Shown in pieces: positions 1 through 7,407 of a DNA stretch of 36,024 nucleotides. The translations under genes were made by a program, and so were the position numbers. The notes below the pieces were generated by a model. It was not told where the DNA came from and ran no database searches. It was given only the letters and a program-made list of their open reading frames with translations. The stretch comes from Chitinophagaceae bacterium (GTDB lineage: Bacteria > Bacteroidota > Bacteroidia > Chitinophagales > Chitinophagaceae): the NCBI GenBank assembly GCA_947451985.1, contig CANGBQ010000004.1, forward strand, positions 1 to 36,024. Direction: 5' to 3'. Each line of letters begins with the position of its first letter. Positions within the stretch are counted from its first letter, which is position 1.

Positions 1-51
1 AATTTAAGAGATGATTGACTTGGCAAAGATAATCGGGAAATGCTTATTACT

Positions 52-59
52 TACATTTG
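52..59 (+). promoter_or_regulatory. Bacteroidota -7 promoter element (TACATTTG)
   Basis: This is an exact match to the Bacteroidota -7 consensus TAnnTTTG. It lies only 4 bases before the ATG at 64, so a transcript from it would be leaderless or nearly so. I see no convincing TTG -33 element at the usual spacing. The position argues against the more upstream ATG at 40, which would lie before the transcription start. Confidence 0.5.
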
Positions 60-63
60 CCTT

Positions 64-414
64 ATGCAACATACGGAGGAAGATTTGCAGGTAAGGTGGT
101 TGAAACTGAGGATAAAGCTGAAAGAAAAGTTCGGCATCAAGCCGGATATGAATGGCATTTTGATGATCATTGGCGTGCAGGAACTGGGTCAGGGACCACA
201 GGATTTCAGCAAGGAACAAAAGCAGGACCTCATGCACATTGCCGTTTGTACGATACTCTCCGCAAGCGGATATTATGTTTTTGACGGACACGACGAGGAA
301 GGATGGCCACACTTTACGCAGTTGAAACCCTTGCCTGAGCTGGGTTTGATTGAACAAGAAAATTTTCTGAAAGACCACGCCTTACTATATTTTCAAGCAC
401 AAAATTTTATATAA
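64..414 (+). CDS. conserved hypothetical protein, about 116 aa
   Basis: This is a small soluble protein without a signal peptide or membrane segment. I recognise it only as a conserved Bacteroidota protein of unknown function. Landmarks are an IGVQELGQG segment (about residues 39-47), a KQDLMHIA helix (about 54-61) and a YYVFDGHDEEGWPHF block (about 71-85), all typical of this family as I recall it. I chose the ATG at 64 over that at 40 because a TAnnTTTG promoter element at 52-59 sits between them. The cyclophilin gene follows 8 bases after the stop, so the two may form an operon. I do not assign a biochemical role. Confidence 0.75.
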   Translation: MQHTEEDLQVRWLKLRIKLKEKFGIKPDMNGILMIIGVQELGQGPQDFSKEQKQDLMHIAVCTILSASGYYVFDGHDEEGWPHFTQLKPLPELGLIEQENFLKDHALLYFQAQNFI

Positions 415-422
415 GTTTACAT

Positions 423-1124
423 ATGCAACCGATGAAAATGTTTAAATTTCTGACAGCTTTTTATGTATTATGCCTTTTGTCTGTTACGAGTCTTGCTCAA
501 AACAAAAAGGAGACGTTGAAAGAATCAACGACCGTAAAAATCGTTACAGACTCAGGAATAATAGTAGTGAAACTGTTTGATTCCACCCCTTTGCACAAAC
601 AGAACTTCGTAAAACTAGTTCAACAAGGATTTTATGACAGCTTGCTGTTTCATAGGGTCATTCCTCAATTTATGATACAGGGTGGTGATCCAATGAGCAA
701 ACAGGCAGCTCCCGGCACAATGCTGGGTATGGGAGGCAGCGACATGCAGCGCATTCCTGCCGAATTCAACTCAAACATCATTCACAAAAAAGGAAGTTTG
801 GCGGCTGCCAGGGATGGCAATCCGGCAAAAGCCAGCAGCGCTTGCCAATTCTATATTGTACAAGGAAAAACCTATTCCGATCAAGAGTTGAATATGATTG
901 AACAGCAGAAAGGTATTCGGTACACAACGGAACAAAGAAAAAGCTATAAAACAATTGGTGGCACACCTTTTTTAGATATGGAGTACACGGTATTTGGCGA
1001 AGTCATCAGCGGATTGGAAGTGATTGATAAAATTGCCAATGCTCCAAGAAATGGCTACGACAGGCCTCTGGGTGATATTCACATGAAAATGGAAATTGTA
1101 AAAACTTCTCCTGCGGTAAAGTAA
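423..1124 (+). CDS. secreted cyclophilin-type peptidyl-prolyl cis-trans isomerase
   Basis: The product is 233 aa. It catalyses proline cis-trans isomerisation during folding, here probably in the periplasm. Residues 1-25 form a signal peptide (hydrophobic stretch ending SLA-Q). The cyclophilin domain runs from about residue 36 to 228. The motif FHRVIPQFMIQGGDP (76-90) supplies the catalytic Arg78, Phe83 and Gln86, and the C-terminal FGEV block is present. An insertion around residues 145-185 (YSDQELNMIEQQKGIRYT region) is usual in Bacteroidota versions. The gene follows the upstream hypothetical after 8 bases and converges on the WG-repeat gene with a single base between the two stop codons. 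Confidence 0.93.
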   Translation: MQPMKMFKFLTAFYVLCLLSVTSLAQNKKETLKESTTVKIVTDSGIIVVKLFDSTPLHKQNFVKLVQQGFYDSLLFHRVIPQFMIQGGDPMSKQAAPGTMLGMGGSDMQRIPAEFNSNIIHKKGSLAAARDGNPAKASSACQFYIVQGKTYSDQELNMIEQQKGIRYTTEQRKSYKTIGGTPFLDMEYTVFGEVISGLEVIDKIANAPRNGYDRPLGDIHMKMEIVKTSPAVK

Positions 1125-1125
1125 T

Positions 1126-2277
1126 CTACTCAGGTTTACTACGGTAGCCTATATATCCGAATTTGCCACCATGACCCATAAAATCTTGATTTACCAACGT
1201 AACGGCCATTCCCTCATGAAAATCGCCTACCCGTTGATACGTTGAGGTAAAAACTTCCTTTCCTGTTTTGTCAATAAATACCCAACTTTGGGCGGGTGTT
1301 GGTTTAACCAATACCTTACCTTCTCTAAAACCGCCTTTTACATCATAATAAGTGTAAGGAATAGCTTGCTTTCCTGTTTTATCTATGAAAATAAATTTAT
1401 TCTGGTCACCAGTCAAATGGACAAGAGCCAATCCTTCCTGAAAGTCAGAAGAACTCACGCATTTTAATTCGATAACGATGTTTCCTTTGTTATCAATGTA
1501 TCGACCCTCTCCCAACTTTGCCAAACCTTCGTGAAAGTCTGTGGCCCAATAATACTCGCAAGGAATTACTTCTTTCCCTGTTTTATCAATAAAGCCCCAT
1601 TTGCCATTTAATTTTACGGCCGCCATGTCTTCATGAAATGATTTAGTAGGATAGTCATACTTGAAACCGGTTATCTCCCTACCTGTTTTATCAATAAAAC
1701 CGAACTTATCTTTTAATAGGACCAAGGCCATTCCTTCATTGAAATCTGAATAATAATCATATTTGCAGGGGATCACCTGCTTTCCTGTTTTGTCGATAAA
1801 ACCCCATTTATCATCTAATTCGACTGCCGCCATTCCTTCGTGGAAACGATAGGCAGTACTGTATTTGCAGGGTATCACCTGCTTTCCTGTTTTGTCGATA
1901 AAGCCCCATTTACCATCTAATTTAACTGCCGCCATTCCTTCGTGAAAATCAACAACAGCATTGTATTGGCAAGGAATCACTTCCTTGCCGGTTTTATCAA
2001 TAAAGCCCTCCTTGCCTTTCGAAACCTTTGCCAGTCCCTCAGAAAAGGGAAAGGCCATAAAATACTTGCAAGGGATTACCTCTTTTCCTGTTTTATCAAC
2101 AAAGCCGTATTGGAATTTGACTCTAACCAAACCCAATCCTTCTTGAAAGTCTGAAGCAGCATCATATGTGCATGGAACAATCTCTTCGATTTTGGTATTC
2201 AATGAACTGGCACTTTGAGCGCAGGTGACACCAACAATTCCTATGGTCAATAAGATGCTGAATAACAATGCTTTCAT
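1126..2277 (-). CDS. secreted WG-repeat protein
   Basis: The product is 383 aa from the ATG at 2277. Residues 1-20 (MKALLFSILLTIGIVGVTCA) form a signal peptide, so the protein is exported. The rest is about ten tandem units of 33-36 residues with the pattern hydrophobic-F-x-EGMAAVKL-x-KWGFIDKTGKEVIPCKY, the WG beta repeat (KWG repeat). Many units have a Cys two residues before a Tyr at the unit boundary. The repeats are also visible at DNA level. The open frame extends to a TTG at 2304, but that codon lies inside a minus-strand TAnnTTTG promoter element, so I prefer 2277. WG repeats are thought to be binding or structural domains; the partner here is unknown. Confidence 0.88.
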   Translation of the reverse strand: MKALLFSILLTIGIVGVTCAQSASSLNTKIEEIVPCTYDAASDFQEGLGLVRVKFQYGFVDKTGKEVIPCKYFMAFPFSEGLAKVSKGKEGFIDKTGKEVIPCQYNAVVDFHEGMAAVKLDGKWGFIDKTGKQVIPCKYSTAYRFHEGMAAVELDDKWGFIDKTGKQVIPCKYDYYSDFNEGMALVLLKDKFGFIDKTGREITGFKYDYPTKSFHEDMAAVKLNGKWGFIDKTGKEVIPCEYYWATDFHEGLAKLGEGRYIDNKGNIVIELKCVSSSDFQEGLALVHLTGDQNKFIFIDKTGKQAIPYTYYDVKGGFREGKVLVKPTPAQSWVFIDKTGKEVFTSTYQRVGDFHEGMAVTLVNQDFMGHGGKFGYIGYRSKPE

Positions 2278-2301
2278 GCTGTTTTTTGTTTTATATACGT
2301 T

Positions 2302-2309
2302 CAAACTTA
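2302..2309 (-). promoter_or_regulatory. Bacteroidota -7 promoter element (TAAGTTTG) for the WG-repeat gene
   Basis: On the minus strand these bases read TAAGTTTG, an exact TAnnTTTG match. It lies about 25 bases before the ATG at 2277, giving a short leader of roughly 20 bases. No TTG -33 element is evident. It sits in the 205-base divergent gap between the WG-repeat gene and gcvH. I found no equally good element for gcvH in that gap. Confidence 0.45.
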
Positions 2310-2482
2310 TGCTTTTTTATTGTATTCTAAAGGATACGGTTTGATGGTATTGCGCATAAGCGATTATTTGCTAACTTTTTATTTTTTACTGACACCGACC
2401 TGTTAAAATAATTTATACCAAAAAAAATAAATTTTCATCTAAATTGCAATCACTTTACAAATAGTATATATAATTACACAAA

Positions 2483-2860
2483 ATGAATTTTCCTGCAGAA
2501 TTAAAATACACCAAAGACCACGAATGGATTGCATTGGAAGGAACCACAGCAACTGTCGGCATCACTGATTTTGCTCAACGCGAATTGGGCGACATCGTTT
2601 ACATCGACATCAACAGCCAAGGGAAACCCTTGCAAGCTGAAGAGATTTTTGGTACGGTTGAAGCTGTAAAAACTGTGAGTGATTTGTTCCTGCCAATTGC
2701 GGGCACCATCATCGAAGTGAATCCTGCCTTGGAAGCCAATCCTGAATTGGTCAACAGCGATCCTTACGGTCAAGGGTGGATGATTAAGATGACCGTTAAC
2801 CATCCAGCCGATGTGGCCCAGCTGATGGATGCAGCCGCTTATACCGCTTTGGTAGGTTAA
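2483..2860 (+). CDS. gcvH: glycine cleavage system H protein
   Basis: The product is 125 aa, the usual length. The H protein carries the aminomethyl group on a lipoyl arm between the P, T and L proteins of glycine cleavage. The lipoylation site is Lys63 in the motif [12 protein letters not shown] (57-68), and the N-terminal KYTKDHEWI block (8-16) is canonical. The C-terminal [15 protein letters not shown] segment also fits. No gcvT or gcvP lies in the window, so the gene stands apart from its partners, as is common in Bacteroidota. A VanZ-like gene follows after 16 bases. Confidence 0.97.
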   Translation: MNFPAELKYTKDHEWIALEGTTATVGITDFAQRELGDIVYIDINSQGKPLQAEEIFGTVEAVKTVSDLFLPIAGTIIEVNPALEANPELVNSDPYGQGWMIKMTVNHPADVAQLMDAAAYTALVG

Positions 2861-2876
2861 TCTTCAAACTATTTGA

Positions 2877-3281
2877 GTGAAACAATCAACGATTGACTCC
2901 ATTCCCTTTATAAAATTCATACCAGGCATTGCCTGGTTTTTTGTTGTGCTCACCCTTATCTGTTTGCCTAAATCGGAAATCCCTGTCACCAATGACTGGT
3001 TGGAAAAAATATGTTTCGACAAATGGATACACCTGGGCATGTTTGCCATCCTGGCCTTTCTTTTCATGGCTCCAGTAGGGAGACACCCCTTTTATGCGAC
3101 CAAAAAGCAACGCATATTTCTCAGACTCTTGCTGGCCACCATGGGTTGGGGCCTCGCGACCGAATGCATCCAGCTGGGCATTCCGGGACGAAGTTTTGAT
3201 TGGCTCGATTGGGCGGCCGACAGCATGGGGGCTTGGATAGCCTACCTGGCCTGTAGAAAGCGCTATTTATTCAGGGGCTAG
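2877..3281 (+). CDS. VanZ-like family membrane protein
   Basis: The product is 134 aa, beginning with GTG at 2877, 16 bases after the gcvH stop. Three or four membrane segments are visible: about residues 10-28, 50-68, 84-100 and 115-128. Family landmarks are DKWIHLGMFAILAFL (about 48-62) and a TECIQLGIPGRSFDWLDWAADSMGAWIAY block (about 95-123), where a conserved Glu and the Asp-rich DWLDWAAD precede the last helix. VanZ was named from a teicoplanin-resistance cassette, but most homologues have no known function and I infer no resistance role. The gcvH-vanZ pairing is common in Bacteroidota. Confidence 0.85.
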   Translation: MKQSTIDSIPFIKFIPGIAWFFVVLTLICLPKSEIPVTNDWLEKICFDKWIHLGMFAILAFLFMAPVGRHPFYATKKQRIFLRLLLATMGWGLATECIQLGIPGRSFDWLDWAADSMGAWIAYLACRKRYLFRG

Positions 3282-3304
3282 GTGGTTAGAAGCCAATATC
3301 TACG

Positions 3305-3312
3305 TACCTTTG
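3305..3312 (+). promoter_or_regulatory. Bacteroidota -7 promoter element (TACCTTTG)
   Basis: This is an exact TAnnTTTG match 22 bases before the ATG at 3335. Transcription would begin near 3316-3320, on top of the upstream ATG at 3317, so that codon is unlikely to be used. The element therefore decides the start of the DUF4290 gene. Confidence 0.55.
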
Positions 3313-3334
3313 ACAAATGCTGACAGTTGAAAAT

Positions 3335-4030
3335 ATGGAGTACAATACTACCAGAAACCACCTCATTATGAAAGAGTATGGAAGACATATTCAGAAAATG
3401 GTGGAATATTTATTGCAAATCAAAGACAAAGAAGAGAGACAAAGAAATGCTTATGCGGTGATTGAATTGATGGGCTTTTTGAATCCACAGTTGAAAAACG
3501 TGGAAGATTTTCGTCACAAACTATGGGATCACCTTTTTTTAATCAGCGATTTTACCCTTGATGTGGAAAGTCCTTACCCCATTCCTACGCGCGAAACACT
3601 GAAGGCAAAACCAGAAAGATTGCGTTATCCTAAAAAATATCCCAGATTCAATCACCTCGGAAAGAATATTGAAGTGGTGATAGACAGGGCGCTTTCTGAA
3701 GAAAACCCAGAAAAGAAACAAGGCTTTGCGAATGCGATTGCTTATTACATGAAGCTTACTTATAGCAACTGGCATAAAGAGTTGGTACACGACGATAATA
3801 TTCAAACAGAATTGAGCAGCATCACCAATGGCGAATTGGAATTTAACAACAAACCTTTTGTAAAACACAGAGCCGACAATCGATCCGACAGAGACGATTA
3901 TGGTGGTGGTCGCGGACAATACCGACAAGGATTTGGTGGCAGAGAAGGCGGTCGTGGTGGTGGTGGAAGAGACAACCGCAACAACCGTGGTGGCGGAAGA
4001 AACAATCGCAACTTCAAGAAAAGATATTAA
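3335..4030 (+). CDS. DUF4290 domain protein with RGG-rich C-terminal tail
   Basis: The product is about 231 aa. The DUF4290 region spans roughly residues 1-165 (MEYNTTRNHLIMKEYGRHIQKM at the N terminus, LMGFLNPQLKN and HKLWDHLFLISDF further on) and looks helical. The last 45 residues or so are a low-complexity Gly/Arg/Asn tail with repeated RGG and GGR units ending in KKRY. Such tails bind RNA in other proteins; that role here is inference. No signal peptide is present. The start at 3335 is preferred over 3317 because of the promoter element just upstream. A strong terminator follows and the next gene is murA, a neighbourhood often seen in Bacteroidota. Confidence 0.85.
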   Translation: MEYNTTRNHLIMKEYGRHIQKMVEYLLQIKDKEERQRNAYAVIELMGFLNPQLKNVEDFRHKLWDHLFLISDFTLDVESPYPIPTRETLKAKPERLRYPKKYPRFNHLGKNIEVVIDRALSEENPEKKQGFANAIAYYMKLTYSNWHKELVHDDNIQTELSSITNGELEFNNKPFVKHRADNRSDRDDYGGGRGQYRQGFGGREGGRGGGGRDNRNNRGGGRNNRNFKKRY

Positions 4031-4056
4031 ACGAATCGAATCGCTAGAAACGAGTG

Positions 4057-4090
4057 CCCTGGTGTTGTTGCTGCATCAGGGATTTTTTTT
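4057..4090 (+). terminator. intrinsic terminator of the DUF4290 gene
   Basis: Bases 4057-4064 (ccctggtg) pair with 4074-4081 (catcaggg), with one G-T wobble, and are followed by eight T at 4083-4090. The T tract runs straight into the -7 element of the next gene. Confidence 0.8.
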
Positions 4091-4097
4091 AGGTTTG
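4068..4097 (+). promoter_or_regulatory. murA promoter, TTG-N19-TAGGTTTG
   Basis: A TTG at 4068-4070 is followed after 19 bases by TAGGTTTG at 4090-4097, matching both boxes and the spacing of Bacteroidota housekeeping promoters. The TTG lies in the loop of the upstream terminator hairpin. Transcription would start near 4102, giving a leader of about 28 bases before the ATG at 4130. Confidence 0.65.
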
Positions 4098-4129
4098 CAC
4101 AACATTACCTACCATAAAGAATATATCAT

Positions 4130-5440
4130 ATGAGCATTTTTGAAGTTGTTGGTGGAAAGAAATTGTCTGGAGAGATCACGCCCCAAGGAGCCAAAAATGA
4201 GGCCCTGCAAATCGTCAGTGCTGTATTGCTTACCGATGAGGAAGTGACCATTCACAACATTCCTGATATTATTGATGTAAACTTGTTGATTGAGTTACTC
4301 AAAGAAATCAATGTATCTGTCAATCGAATCGACCGCCATACTTGTCAATTCAAGGCCAATCAGGTGGATGTTGATTATTTACAAAGCGATGCTTTTCATA
4401 AAAAAAGTGGTCGACTCAGGGGCTCTGTTATGCTAGCGGGTCCTTTGCTGGCGCGCTACAAAAAAGCCTATTTGCCGAAGCCGGGTGGTGACAAAATCGG
4501 TCGCAGAAAACTGGATACACATATTATTGGCTTTGAAAAATTAGGCGCTATCTATTCCTACAATGACAATGCTAACTTCTTCACCCTTGAAGCCAAAGAA
4601 TTAAAGGGTTGTTTCATGTTGTTGGACGAGCCTAGCGTAACGGGAACTGCCAACATATTGATGGCAGCCGTGTTGGCCAATGGCACTACTACCATTTACA
4701 ACGCTGCCTGCGAACCCTATATCCAGCAATTGTGCAAGATGCTGAACCGAATGGGTGCCAAGATTGAAGGCATTGGCAGCAATATGTTGACCATTCAAGG
4801 CGTGCAAAAATTATCTGGTACCACCCATACCATGCTGCCCGACATGATTGAAGTAGGTAGTTTTATTGGATTGGCCGCGATGACGCAAAGCGATATCACC
4901 ATTAAAAATGCAGGCGTAAAAGAATTGGGGGTCATACCAGAAAGATTTCAACAATTGGGTATTCAATTGCAAATTCAGGGAGATGATATTCATGTGCCAT
5001 CTCAGGACGTATACGAAATCCAAACTTTCTTAGAAGGGGGCATCCTCACCATCTATGACCATCCTTGGCCAGGGCTCACCCCCGATTTGTTGAGCATCCT
5101 TTTAGTGACCGCTGTCCAAGCGAAAGGAAGCGTACTCATTCACCAAAAAATGTTTGAGAGCAGGTTATTCTTTGTAGACAAACTGATTGAAATGGGAGCG
5201 CAAGTTATTTTGTGTGATCCCCACAGAGCTGTTGTGGTAGGTATGGGTAGAGAGAAAAAACTTCGGGGTATTACCATGAGCTCTCCTGATATACGCGCAG
5301 GGGTGTCATTGCTCATTGCAGCCTTAAGTGCAGAAGGAAAAAGCATCATTCAAAACATTGAACAAATTGACAGAGGCTACCAAAACATCGATGAAAGACT
5401 GATTCAACTGGGCGCTTCTATCAAGCGTGTAACCGCATAA
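4130..5440 (+). CDS. murA: UDP-N-acetylglucosamine 1-carboxyvinyltransferase
   Basis: The product is 436 aa, slightly longer than E. coli MurA (419). It transfers enolpyruvate from PEP to UDP-GlcNAc, the first committed step of peptidoglycan synthesis, in the cytosol. Lys22-Asn23 in TPQGAKNEAL match the conserved catalytic Lys-Asn pair. The loop residue that is Cys115 in E. coli is Asp121 here, in PGGDKIGRR (118-126). Asp at this position is known to be active and fosfomycin-insensitive in Mycobacterium and Chlamydia enzymes. Other family blocks (GGDKIGRRKLDTHIIGFEKLGA and PDMIEVGSFIGLAA) are intact. The gene has its own promoter overlapping the preceding terminator; gmk follows after 47 bases. 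Confidence 0.97.
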   Translation: MSIFEVVGGKKLSGEITPQGAKNEALQIVSAVLLTDEEVTIHNIPDIIDVNLLIELLKEINVSVNRIDRHTCQFKANQVDVDYLQSDAFHKKSGRLRGSVMLAGPLLARYKKAYLPKPGGDKIGRRKLDTHIIGFEKLGAIYSYNDNANFFTLEAKELKGCFMLLDEPSVTGTANILMAAVLANGTTTIYNAACEPYIQQLCKMLNRMGAKIEGIGSNMLTIQGVQKLSGTTHTMLPDMIEVGSFIGLAAMTQSDITIKNAGVKELGVIPERFQQLGIQLQIQGDDIHVPSQDVYEIQTFLEGGILTIYDHPWPGLTPDLLSILLVTAVQAKGSVLIHQKMFESRLFFVDKLIEMGAQVILCDPHRAVVVGMGREKKLRGITMSSPDIRAGVSLLIAALSAEGKSIIQNIEQIDRGYQNIDERLIQLGASIKRVTA

Positions 5441-5487
5441 AATCAGCAAACTGCTAGTATCACCCTACTCAATTATCTTCTAATACA

Positions 5488-6063
5488 ATGACCGACGTTC
5501 ACCAGAAAATTTTAATCATCACCGCTCCTTCGGGAGCTGGAAAAACTTCCATTGCCCAACAATTGATGAAAGCTTTTCCGGTGTTGGAATTTTCTGTTTC
5601 TGCCACCACCCGAAAACCAAGGGCCAATGAAACCGACGGAAAAGATTATTATTTTATTGACCTAGAAGATTTCAAGCAGAAAATTCAACAAAAACAATTC
5701 GCCGAATGGGAAATGGTATACGAAGGAAAGTATTACGGCACGTTGAAATCTGAAATGAAAAGAATTTGGGATAGTCAAAAAATTCCGGTGCTGGACGTTG
5801 ATGTGAAAGGTGCTATTCATGTTCAACAACAATATCCCCAAAACACGTTGAGTATCTTCATTGAACCACCTTCCATCGAAACCTTGGAGACACGTTTACG
5901 CGCCCGAGGAACCGAAAGCGAAGAATCGCTCCATGCCCGGATCAGCAAAGCTGCGTACGAAATCTCCTTTAAGGACCAGTTTGATAAGGTGATTGTGAAT
6001 GAAGACCTGCACATTGCCTGCGAAAAAGCGAAGTTGCTGGTAAATGAATTTCTGAACGCATAA
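5488..6063 (+). CDS. gmk: guanylate kinase
   Basis: The product is 191 aa, a typical length. It phosphorylates GMP to GDP with ATP in the cytosol. The P-loop APSGAGKTS spans residues 13-21. The GMP-binding region includes SVSATTRKPRANETDGKDYYF (about 37-57), with the usual TTRxPR pattern, followed by FAEWEMVYEGKYYGT. The lid region RLRARGTESEESLHARI lies near residues 137-153. In many bacteria gmk follows yicC; here yicC is about 27 kb away on the opposite strand. Confidence 0.97.
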   Translation: MTDVHQKILIITAPSGAGKTSIAQQLMKAFPVLEFSVSATTRKPRANETDGKDYYFIDLEDFKQKIQQKQFAEWEMVYEGKYYGTLKSEMKRIWDSQKIPVLDVDVKGAIHVQQQYPQNTLSIFIEPPSIETLETRLRARGTESEESLHARISKAAYEISFKDQFDKVIVNEDLHIACEKAKLLVNEFLNA

Positions 6064-6108
6064 AGGAATAGCAGCATTTTCTTAATTTGATTTTACTATT
6101 TTTATAAC

Positions 6109-7398
6109 ATGGATTGGATATCACTTTTGGCAATCATCATTTCGCTCGTATTGATTGGCTTTCTTGCCGGCATTGAGATTGCTTTCATTTCTGCCAATAA
6201 GTTCTCCATTGAATTGAATAAAAAACAAGGCAGTTTCAGTGGAAAAACTTGGGGTCGATTTTCCGAAAATCCAACCCGTTTTATTGGTACCATCCTGGTA
6301 AGTTTGAATATCATTTTAGTCATTTATGGACTGCTGATTGGAGACTTATTGTTGCCAGTATGGAATTGGATAGAAAGTCAACTTCCACAGTCTGCAACGA
6401 ATTACCTCAAACTCATTCATCTTTTTGTAGAAACCATTCTATCCACCAGCATCATTCTGATGGTTGAATTTTTGAGCAAAGCTTTTTTCAGGGGTCGAAA
6501 CAATGCCATCTTGCAGATCAACTTTGTTAGCTATATTGCCGCCTTGTTGTATTGGCTGCTTTCCTCTGTGGCTGCTTTCTTTGTTCATATTGCCGAATGG
6601 ATTCTTACTTACATTTTCAATGTAAAGCTTACCAACAAAAAGGAAGCTTTTAGCAAAGTAGACCTGGAGCATTTTGTCCAGCAAATCAAACACCAAGACC
6701 AAGAAGACAGTTCAGAGATCAATAAAGAGTTTTTTGAAAATGCCCTTACTTTAAGCGAAACCAAATTGCGCGAATGCCTGGTTCCCAGAAAAGAGATTGA
6801 GGGCCTTGAAAGCAATGCCACCATTGAAACAGCCCGAGCAAAATTCATAGAAACCAAGTTGAGCAAGTTGCTGGTGTATGAAAACAACATTGATAACATT
6901 ATTGGATATGTGCACCACTTGGATATGTTTAAAAATCCTACTACTATCAAAGAAGTGTTGCATCCCATTCCCACTGTTCCTGAAACGATGAGCGCCACTG
7001 ATTTGATGAATAAATTCAGCAAAGAAAGAAAGAGCATTGCGTGGGTGATAGACGAATTTGGAGGTACAGCGGGTATTGTGACGATGGAGGATTTGCTAGA
7101 AGAGATTTTTGGAGAAATTGAGGACGAATATGACGGATCTGAAGCTCTCGTTGAAAAGCAGCTGGGAACCCATGAATTTATTTTTAGTGGCAGACTTGAG
7201 CTGGACTATTTATCAGAAAAATACAGCCTTGTTTTCAGTGGAGACGAAGGGGCGGAAACCCTTTCCGGCTATATCATTCAAAACAACGAATCGATACCCA
7301 AACAAAGAGATCGGATCATTATTGACAACTACGAATTCGATATACTACACGTAAGCGACACGCGCATTGAAACGGTAAAAGTTAAAGTGCTGAAATAA
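6109..7398 (+). CDS. CNNM/CorC-type membrane protein (DUF21, CBS pair, CorC_HlyC)
   Basis: The product is 429 aa. A DUF21/CNNM transmembrane region (about residues 1-180, with segments near 5-25, 60-85, 105-125 and 140-165) is followed by two CBS domains (about 205-330) and a C-terminal CorC_HlyC domain (about 345-425). A WVIDEFGGTAGIVTMEDLLEEIFGEI block closes the second CBS domain and is diagnostic of the family. Relatives export or sense Mg2+ and Co2+; the gliding protein GldE shares this architecture. With gldC only 1.1 kb downstream GldE is possible, but generic hemolysin-family paralogues look the same, so I give no symbol. The next gene starts 9 bases later. Confidence 0.88.
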   Translation: MDWISLLAIIISLVLIGFLAGIEIAFISANKFSIELNKKQGSFSGKTWGRFSENPTRFIGTILVSLNIILVIYGLLIGDLLLPVWNWIESQLPQSATNYLKLIHLFVETILSTSIILMVEFLSKAFFRGRNNAILQINFVSYIAALLYWLLSSVAAFFVHIAEWILTYIFNVKLTNKKEAFSKVDLEHFVQQIKHQDQEDSSEINKEFFENALTLSETKLRECLVPRKEIEGLESNATIETARAKFIETKLSKLLVYENNIDNIIGYVHHLDMFKNPTTIKEVLHPIPTVPETMSATDLMNKFSKERKSIAWVIDEFGGTAGIVTMEDLLEEIFGEIEDEYDGSEALVEKQLGTHEFIFSGRLELDYLSEKYSLVFSGDEGAETLSGYIIQNNESIPKQRDRIIIDNYEFDILHVSDTRIETVKVKVLK

Positions 7399-7407
7399 AC
7401 AATAATC

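Noticed and set aside
1240-2160. Regularly spaced near-identical DNA segments, considered as a CRISPR or repeat array
   Set aside because: They are in frame and encode the WG repeats; spacing of about 100 bases follows the protein repeat and there are no unique spacers.
2305-2482. Riboswitch upstream of gcvH
   Set aside because: I looked for a glycine-riboswitch-like tandem structure, but the leader is AT-rich with no G-rich paired domains.
6109-7398. Naming the CNNM protein GldE
   Set aside because: The architecture fits, but generic hemolysin-family paralogues share it and the usual ssb/mutY/gldD neighbours are absent.
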